Below are positions 57,671-64,000 of a DNA stretch of 64,000 nt, piece after piece. Source of the DNA: an uncultured Chitinophaga sp. Its GTDB lineage: Bacteria > Bacteroidota > Bacteroidia > Chitinophagales > Chitinophagaceae. The notes beneath the pieces are model-generated. The model made no database searches. It saw only the letters and a list, made by a program, of their open reading frames with translations, and was not told the DNA's origin. The translations under genes and the position numbers were made by a program. The first letter of the stretch is position 1. The number at the start of each line of letters is the position of its first letter. Location of the stretch: the NCBI RefSeq assembly GCF_902168175.1, contig NZ_CABHOU010000095.1:186001-250000 (forward strand), read 5' to 3'.

Positions 57671-60061
57671 ATGTTCAGGAACTATTTTAAGATCGCTTAC
57701 CGCAATCTGAAGCGTAACAAGAGTTACGCGATCATCAATATTGCTGGTCTGGCAACAGGCATTGCCGCCTGTGTACTCATTTTCCTGGTGCTGCACTACC
57801 AGCTCAGTTTCGATAACTTTCATCCCGATAGCGAACGCCTGTACCGGGTAGTGGTGGCGGATACCGGAGTAACCGGTGCCAGCCGCACAGATGCAATTGC
57901 ATTACCCATGCCCGGCGCGTTTAAACAGGAACTTACCCAGTTCGAGTACGTAAGCGGTGTGGCTAAAACCGATGGCGATCAGATATTGGTGAAAGAAGGT
58001 AGTGGCGAGCCAAAGAAGTTTTCGCAGGACAATGTGTTTTTCATAGACCCGGACTTCTTCAGCATGACTGGTTTTAAGTTCCTGGCAGGGGATAAAACGG
58101 TACTGAACGATCCCGATAATGCTGTGCTGAGCAGGCAAACGGCCGAACGGATGTACGGCTCCTGGCAGAACGCCTTGGGTAAAACCTTTAAGTACCGTAA
58201 TCGCCAGGATTGTAAAGTAGCTGCTATCATCGAAAATCCACCTGCAAATACAGATTTTAATATCCAGATGGCGTTTCGTCATCGTAATACCTATTTCGGC
58301 GGGTTTGAGGATTGGGTGAGTATCTCCAGCGGCTCCAACTTGTACGTGAAACTGCGCCCTGGTGTATCTGACGAACTGGTGCGCCGCGAAATGCGGGCGC
58401 TGGTGGTACGCCATGCGGCTAATTCGAAGCGCACGCCTTTCCTGCAACCGATGAACGAAGTACATTTCGATACCGATTATGAAAACCTGAGCGGTACCGT
58501 GGTGAGTAAAGCAAGCCGTATCACCTTGATACTGATCGGTGTGTTCCTGCTCATTACCGCCTGCGTGAATTTTATCAACCTCGCCACAGCGCAGGCCGTA
58601 AGCCGCTCCTGTGAAATAGGCGTGCGCAAAACACTGGGTAGCAGCCGCCGGCAGCTCATTATCCAGTTTATGAGCGAAATGCTGCTCATTACCATTACCG
58701 CTATGATAATTGGGGCCATCATTGCAGTGGTAACCCTTCCTTTTATAAACGATCTGCTGGAAACACGTGTAAGTCTGAACGCACAAAACATATTACCACT
58801 GGGCCTGTTCCTGGTAGGCATCACGCTTGTGGTGACGCTTCTCTCCGGGTTTTACCCGGCCATTGTATTATCGGGCTTTAACCCGGTGATGGCGCTGAAG
58901 AACAGGATTACGACCAGGACTATCGGCGGATTGTCGTTGCGCCGTGTACTGGTGGTATTCCAGTTCATGATCGCGCAGTCGCTGATTATAGGCACCCTGG
59001 TGGTATTGCAGCAAATGAATTATTTCAGCAGCACATCCATGGGGTATAATAAAGAATCGGTGGTAAACGTGCCTATACCACCAGACAGTGCCAGTCGCTC
59101 GAAAGTAGAAGTGTTACGCCAGCAATTGCTCGAATATCCGGGCATTACTATGATCAGCGCCAGTTCCGTAACGCCTTCCGATTTCGGGCATTGGTGGTCG
59201 GGTTTCCGGTACGATAACCGGGCCGAAGGCACTGGTTGGGCTACTACTATTAAATGGGGCGATGCAGATTTCTTTAAAGTGTACGATATACAGTTTGTAG
59301 CAGGGCATAGTTATTCCATGCAGTCGGACACCGTGCGTGAGTTTATTGTAAACGAGGCACTGGTGCGCAAGCTGGGGTTAAAAAGTCCGCAGGAGATCAT
59401 TGGGAAACGAATTAATTTATGGGATAAGATAGATGCGCCCGTAGTAGGTGTAGTAAAAGATTTTCATGGCAGCTCACTGCATGAGGCCATCGCCCCGATG
59501 CTGATGTCGTCGGCCATGCGCCAATACCGTACGCTGAATATACGCCTGTCTGCGGCCAATGTTAAACCGGTGATGGAACATATTGAAAAGTACTGGAACG
59601 CCGCTTATCCGGATTACACTTATTCCTATCAGTTCCTCGATGATAAAGTAGCCAGTTTTTACCGAGAAGAGCAGCAGCTGGCAACAGTGTACGAAATATT
59701 TGCGGGTATCGCCATCTTTATTTCCTGCCTGGGATTATATGGCCTGGTATCGTTTATGGCTGTGCAGCGGCAGAAGGAAATGGGTATCCGTAAGGTGATG
59801 GGAGCTTCCATCTCCAACATATTGTACCTGTTTTCCAGGGAGTTTACCATTCTTACACTGATTGCTTTCGTGATAGCAGCACCGTTGGCAGGATATTTTA
59901 TGAAATCGTGGCTGGAGAACTTTGAGTTCGGCATTAAACTGGGGGCAGGTATTTTCCTGGCCGCCATCGCATTGTCGGTGATGATTGCCTGGTTAACAGT
60001 AGGCGGCCGTGCGCTGAGTACTGCGCTGGCCAATCCGGTGAAAAGTCTGAAAGCAGAGTAA
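57671..60061 (+). CDS. ABC transporter permease, FtsX/MacB-like
   Basis: MFRNYFKIAYRNLKRNKSYAIINIAGLATGIAACVLI, two FtsX-like regions, RQKEMGIRKVMGAS; ATG 57671 preferred over 57617. Confidence 0.92.
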   Translation: MFRNYFKIAYRNLKRNKSYAIINIAGLATGIAACVLIFLVLHYQLSFDNFHPDSERLYRVVVADTGVTGASRTDAIALPMPGAFKQELTQFEYVSGVAKTDGDQILVKEGSGEPKKFSQDNVFFIDPDFFSMTGFKFLAGDKTVLNDPDNAVLSRQTAERMYGSWQNALGKTFKYRNRQDCKVAAIIENPPANTDFNIQMAFRHRNTYFGGFEDWVSISSGSNLYVKLRPGVSDELVRREMRALVVRHAANSKRTPFLQPMNEVHFDTDYENLSGTVVSKASRITLILIGVFLLITACVNFINLATAQAVSRSCEIGVRKTLGSSRRQLIIQFMSEMLLITITAMIIGAIIAVVTLPFINDLLETRVSLNAQNILPLGLFLVGITLVVTLLSGFYPAIVLSGFNPVMALKNRITTRTIGGLSLRRVLVVFQFMIAQSLIIGTLVVLQQMNYFSSTSMGYNKESVVNVPIPPDSASRSKVEVLRQQLLEYPGITMISASSVTPSDFGHWWSGFRYDNRAEGTGWATTIKWGDADFFKVYDIQFVAGHSYSMQSDTVREFIVNEALVRKLGLKSPQEIIGKRINLWDKIDAPVVGVVKDFHGSSLHEAIAPMLMSSAMRQYRTLNIRLSAANVKPVMEHIEKYWNAAYPDYTYSYQFLDDKVASFYREEQQLATVYEIFAGIAIFISCLGLYGLVSFMAVQRQKEMGIRKVMGASISNILYLFSREFTILTLIAFVIAAPLAGYFMKSWLENFEFGIKLGAGIFLAAIALSVMIAWLTVGGRALSTALANPVKSLKAE

Positions 60062-60080
60062 CTGCCAATTTTATATGTTG

Positions 60081-60116
60081 AAGCCGGGAGTTGTACAGCT
60101 CCCGGCTTTCTTTTTC
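60081..60116 (+). terminator. intrinsic terminator
   Basis: AAGCCGGGAG-ttgtacag-CTCCCGGCTT followed by TCTTTTT. Confidence 0.85.
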
Positions 60117-60181
60117 CCACCCAGCCTCTCCTCCTTTAAAAGTCCAATTCATTTCCTTATTTTACAGGAATAATGTTTGGT

Positions 60182-60189
60182 TAGCTTTG
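60182..60189 (+). promoter_or_regulatory. candidate -7 box TAGCTTTG of the ECF sigma gene
   Basis: TAnnTTTG match ending 8 nt before the ATG. Confidence 0.4.
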
Positions 60190-60197
60190 TCTAATAC

Positions 60198-60797
60198 ATG
60201 TCAGAGATCCGTAGTACAGATGAAATCTTACGCAGCTGGTGGGAGGCGGTCTTGAATGGTGATACACAGGCATATGCACACGTTCATGAGCTGCTGCACC
60301 CGGTATTGTACCGGTACGCCTTTGCTATGCTTAACGACGATGCATTGGCCAACGATGTAGTGCAAGACCTTTTCATAAAGATATGGTTCCGCAGAGAACG
60401 CATAGGTATGCTGCAGAGCGTGAAGGCCTATTTCCTGATTTCCCTGCGCCGCCAAACGCTGAACCAGCTACGAAGTTTGCGCCGCCTGCAGATACTGGCC
60501 CCTACCGAGCCGGATATTGAATTTTCCGCAGAAGATATTATTATAGAAGAAGAGCATAAGCAGGACCTGCGCGATAAACTGGCCCGTTACCTCAACGAAT
60601 TGCCTAAACGCCAGAAGGAGGTTGTGTACCTGTACTATTACGAAGAACTTTCCTACGAAGAAATAGCGGCCATTATGGAGATTAATTACCAGTCGGTACT
60701 CAATCTCATGCAAAAAGCGATTAAACAACTGCGCGGCCTTGTGTCTCAAATTCCTTTACTGGGGCCAGTTTGGCTGGTGTCCACGATTATTTTTTAA
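60198..60797 (+). CDS. RNA polymerase ECF sigma-70 factor (Bacteroidota family)
   Basis: ALANDVVQDLFIKIWFRRE, LPKRQKEVVYLYYYEELSYEEIAAIMEINYQSVLNLMQKAIKQLR. Confidence 0.92.
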   Translation: MSEIRSTDEILRSWWEAVLNGDTQAYAHVHELLHPVLYRYAFAMLNDDALANDVVQDLFIKIWFRRERIGMLQSVKAYFLISLRRQTLNQLRSLRRLQILAPTEPDIEFSAEDIIIEEEHKQDLRDKLARYLNELPKRQKEVVYLYYYEELSYEEIAAIMEINYQSVLNLMQKAIKQLRGLVSQIPLLGPVWLVSTIIF

Positions 60798-60863
60798 AAA
60801 TCTTTAACAAAAAGGAGTATCCGGGTATTTAATCGGGTGTCTTACTTACAAAAGCGCGCAATT

Positions 60864-61757
60864 ATGGAAGAGCGTTCTGTGCCAGGCAAAGATGGATCGA
60901 TGCCCATCCGGTTCAGACAACGACCGGTGACGGAGGAAATGACCAAGGAGAACTGGAGTAACGTGGAAGCGGGTATCGAAAAGGAGTATACCTCTGCTAA
61001 AAAGCGGGGGACTATGCGCCGTGCGGTCGCAGTGCTTTCTATTATGTTGTTGTTAGCCGCAGGCGGTTATATTGGACGGATGATCTATTGCGCCCGTACA
61101 ACTAATTTTACCACCGCTTACGGCGAAATTAAACGCCTGGTGCTGCCCGATAGTTCCATTGTATACCTCAACGCCAACTCCTCTATTAGTATTCCTGCGG
61201 TATGGGACTCGGAAGAAAGCAGGAGTGTGTGGCTGAAAGGGGAAGCGTATTTTGAGATTACGAAGAGGCCGGGGCAGGGTAATGCGAAATTCATCGTTCA
61301 TACTAATAATGTAGATGTGGAGGTATTGGGTACAAAGTTTAACGTAAATATCCTTTCCCAAAAAACCACCGTATCGCTAAAAGAAGGTAAAGTGCAGCTG
61401 ATGGCGAAAGAGGTGCCCGAGGCGGGCCCTGGGACTTATGTGATGAGTCCTGGCGAAGAAGTACAATTTTCGGAAAAGAAACCTTTTCATAAAGTATTTA
61501 CCAATGTAGAACAGATAGCGGACTGGCGCAATCACCGTTATCATTTCGATAACACTACACTGGCAGATATTACGGAACTGATACGCACGAAGTTTGGTTA
61601 TGAAGTAGTAATCGCCGATACGGCCCTTAATGGTCGTAACATCAGTGGCGACCTCTCCGCCAACGATATCGACCAGTTTACAAAAGCGTTGTCAATTACC
61701 ATGAATATCAAAATCGAAAAGAAAGATCAGCAATTGATTTTTAAAACAAAGAACTAA
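60864..61757 (+). CDS. FecR family anti-sigma factor
   Basis: TM segment, RLVLPDSSIVYLNANSSISIP, VWLKGEAYFEITK, VEVLGTKFNVN, DUF4974-like C-terminus. Confidence 0.92.
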   Translation: MEERSVPGKDGSMPIRFRQRPVTEEMTKENWSNVEAGIEKEYTSAKKRGTMRRAVAVLSIMLLLAAGGYIGRMIYCARTTNFTTAYGEIKRLVLPDSSIVYLNANSSISIPAVWDSEESRSVWLKGEAYFEITKRPGQGNAKFIVHTNNVDVEVLGTKFNVNILSQKTTVSLKEGKVQLMAKEVPEAGPGTYVMSPGEEVQFSEKKPFHKVFTNVEQIADWRNHRYHFDNTTLADITELIRTKFGYEVVIADTALNGRNISGDLSANDIDQFTKALSITMNIKIEKKDQQLIFKTKN

Positions 61758-61994
61758 ATCTGCTTATAAGCTTTTTTCAAGCACGGTATACGGCTTTGAT
61801 TATGAGAGAAACCTGGAAACAGGACTGTTTATTGACCTATTAGAAGACGCACGTTATAGTTCCTGGCAAACGGATCTTACATCAGGATCGGGTAGAAAGT
61901 ACCCGTGAGAATCTGAACAACTGCTAAATGCACAAATCAACTAAAACTAGGTAGAAGAAAAAAATCATTAACGCTTACAAACAAATTCCACATC

Positions 61995-64000
61995 ATGAAA
62001 AAGCGAATTTTGTTTTGCCGGCAAAGCCTGCTCACCGCGGCATTTGCAGCAATCAGCTATTCGTCATTTGCGGGCATTCCGCAAGACCTGGCACTGAATC
62101 GCGGTAACTTCACAGAAAAACAAGGGGGTAAAGCCAAGCAGAAAACCCTGGTAGTACTGTTAAAAGAAATTCACAAAAATTATAAAGTAGATCTGCTTTA
62201 CGAAGCAAAGAAATTGCCCGATGTGAAGGTAGATTTCGACCCCGCAAAGTACCGCGCCGTAGATGAAATGTTACGTGCGTTACTGGCCCCGCTGGGTTTG
62301 GACGCGCAGGTAGTACAACCTAACACATATGCCATAGTGCCCGCCCCGGGCGAAAGCGCACCTCGTACCAGCATACCCGTTACACCGGTATCAAAAGACA
62401 AAAAAGACGATATCCTGTTACTGATGTCTGTTCCTAAAACAGGGGCCGGCAATGGCTATACACAAGTGGCCGATACCGTGCGCCCGGTAAGAGTTACCGG
62501 TACTGTAACCGATAACAGCAGCAGCGATGCATTGCCTGGTTCCAACGTATTGATCAAAGGCGAGAACAGGGGTACGCAGGTAAAAGCAGATGGCACATTT
62601 AGCCTGGATGTACCTGTGGGCAAAACCCTGGTGTTTTCCCTCATCGGTTACGACCCAAAGGAGGTGCTGGTGACCAGCGCTACCAATATTGCCATACAAC
62701 TGGAAGCCAGCAATAAAGCATTGAATGAAATAGTAGTAGTAGGGTATGGCGCCCAGAAAAAGAGCCTGGTAACAGGTGCTATCTCTTCTGTAAAAGCAGA
62801 ACAGATCGCCACCGTATCGTCCAGCCGTATAGAGCAGGCCTTACAGGGCCGTACGCCCGGTGTTAGTGTGTTGCCGGCCTCCGGTTCGCCAGGCAGCGGT
62901 ATGCGTGTAAGGGTACGCGGTACAGGCTCCAACGGTTCTGCCGAACCGCTGTATATTATTGATGGTGTAAGGGCAGGCGGTATAGAATACCTGGACCCTT
63001 CCGAAATAGCCAGTGTGGAAGTGCTGAAGGATGGCGCTTCGGCAGCTATCTACGGTGCGGAAGGTGCTAACGGTGTAGTAATCATTACTACCAAAACCGG
63101 GAAGGCCAACAGCAGCGAAATAAACTTCAGTATGCAATACGGTCAGCAGTCGTTAAAAAACCCGATGAAGCTGATGAACGTAGAACAATATTCCACTTAC
63201 CTGACCGAGTCCAATACGCCCAACCGCCCTACCCCGGCCGATATAAACGGCGTACAAACTACCGACTGGCTGGGCAAGATATTTGAAACAGCTCCTTTGC
63301 AGCGTTATGCGTTGAACCTCAGCGGCGGCACCGATAAATCAAACTACCTTATTGGTGGTACCGTCTTTTCGCAAGACGGTGTAGTAGGTGGCAGCAAAGC
63401 CCAGTTCGACCGTTATACACTGCGTATTAATACAGACTATAAGGTAAGAACATGGTTAACCGTTGGTAACCGTTTTTCCTTCTCCCACTTCACCAGGAAA
63501 GGAGTAACAGAAGATTCTGAGTTTGGCGGTGTGATCAATAATGCCATCCTCATCGATCCTATTACTCCCGTGGTATATGATGGCACCTTACCCGCGCACG
63601 CGCAGGCCGCACTGGATGCAGGTCATCCCTTAAGCAGGGACGATCAGGGCCGGTACTATGGTATTTCCAATTTCATCAAAGGAGAAATATCTAACCCGAT
63701 CGCCCAGATGCATAATACCAATCAGCAAACCAAACAAAGCAAAATAGTAGGCAACGTATTTGGCGAACTGGAACCCATTAAAGGACTGAAACTGACCACC
63801 CGTTTTGGTATAGATGCTGCTTTCCAGCGTAACCACTCCTGGACGCCTACCTTCTGGTATTCTGCCGAAAGACTTAACACCGTTTCGTCGGTAAGCGATA
63901 ATAACGAGAGCTGGTTTAACTGGCAATGGGAGAACTTTGCGAACTACAGCAAACGTATAGGTAAACATAACTTCACCGTGCTGGCAGGTATGTCGGCCAT
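61995..64000 (+). CDS. SusC/RagA family TonB-linked outer membrane protein (3' end outside window)
   Basis: Hand translation from ATG 61995: STN domain, CarboxypepD_reg (VTGTVTDNSSSDALPGSNVLIKG), NEIVVVGYGAQKK, plug domain; open to window end and absent from the ORF track. Confidence 0.92.
   Translation, partial: MKKRILFCRQSLLTAAFAAISYSSFAGIPQDLALNRGNFTEKQGGKAKQKTLVVLLKEIHKNYKVDLLYEAKKLPDVKVDFDPAKYRAVDEMLRALLAPLGLDAQVVQPNTYAIVPAPGESAPRTSIPVTPVSKDKKDDILLLMSVPKTGAGNGYTQVADTVRPVRVTGTVTDNSSSDALPGSNVLIKGENRGTQVKADGTFSLDVPVGKTLVFSLIGYDPKEVLVTSATNIAIQLEASNKALNEIVVVGYGAQKKSLVTGAISSVKAEQIATVSSSRIEQALQGRTPGVSVLPASGSPGSGMRVRVRGTGSNGSAEPLYIIDGVRAGGIEYLDPSEIASVEVLKDGASAAIYGAEGANGVVIITTKTGKANSSEINFSMQYGQQSLKNPMKLMNVEQYSTYLTESNTPNRPTPADINGVQTTDWLGKIFETAPLQRYALNLSGGTDKSNYLIGGTVFSQDGVVGGSKAQFDRYTLRINTDYKVRTWLTVGNRFSFSHFTRKGVTEDSEFGGVINNAILIDPITPVVYDGTLPAHAQAALDAGHPLSRDDQGRYYGISNFIKGEISNPIAQMHNTNQQTKQSKIVGNVFGELEPIKGLKLTTRFGIDAAFQRNHSWTPTFWYSAERLNTVSSVSDNNESWFNWQWENFANYSKRIGKHNFTVLAGMSA

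Overview
The window looks like a Bacteroidota chromosome of Chitinophaga-like type, judged from family content only. It carries SusC/FecR/ECF-sigma, T9SS-type C-terminal domains and TAnnTTTG-like promoters. No rRNA, tRNA or CRISPR was recognised. Main blocks: (1) 1-7.2 kb: DUF3857 proteins, a DinB-like protein, an RtcB-family RNA ligase, IPP isomerase, an ECF sigma factor, and three very small terminator-bounded units sharing a GTATGTTAT...ATAACA core. (2) 7.8-40.3 kb: a Wzx/Wzy-type exopolysaccharide or capsule locus. Its core is a tightly packed 11-gene nonulosonic-acid set resembling the GDP-sugar legionaminic acid pathway (aminotransferase, NeuD/LegH, NeuB/LegI, NeuC/LegG, PtmE-like CBS-nucleotidyltransferase, CMP-sugar synthetase, Gfo/Idh, SDR) followed by HisF-like, HisH-like and a WbpG/PseA-like amidotransferase, which predicts an acetamidino-modified nonulosonic acid. 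(3) 41-57.5 kb: ABC-F protein, HGSNAT-like acyltransferase, two large tandem SGNH-hydrolase proteins with 12 and 9 beta-sandwich-like modules and T9SS tails, a decayed transposase fragment, an S9 peptidase, and two small secreted proteins resembling the SecD P1 head. (4) 57.6-64 kb: FtsX-like permease, ECF sigma, FecR anti-sigma and the start of a SusC-like TonB-dependent receptor. The observations most worth follow-up are the small-unit family, the predicted nonulosonate pathway with its unassigned transferase, the two-module duplication in the second SGNH protein, and the free-standing SecD-head-like pair.
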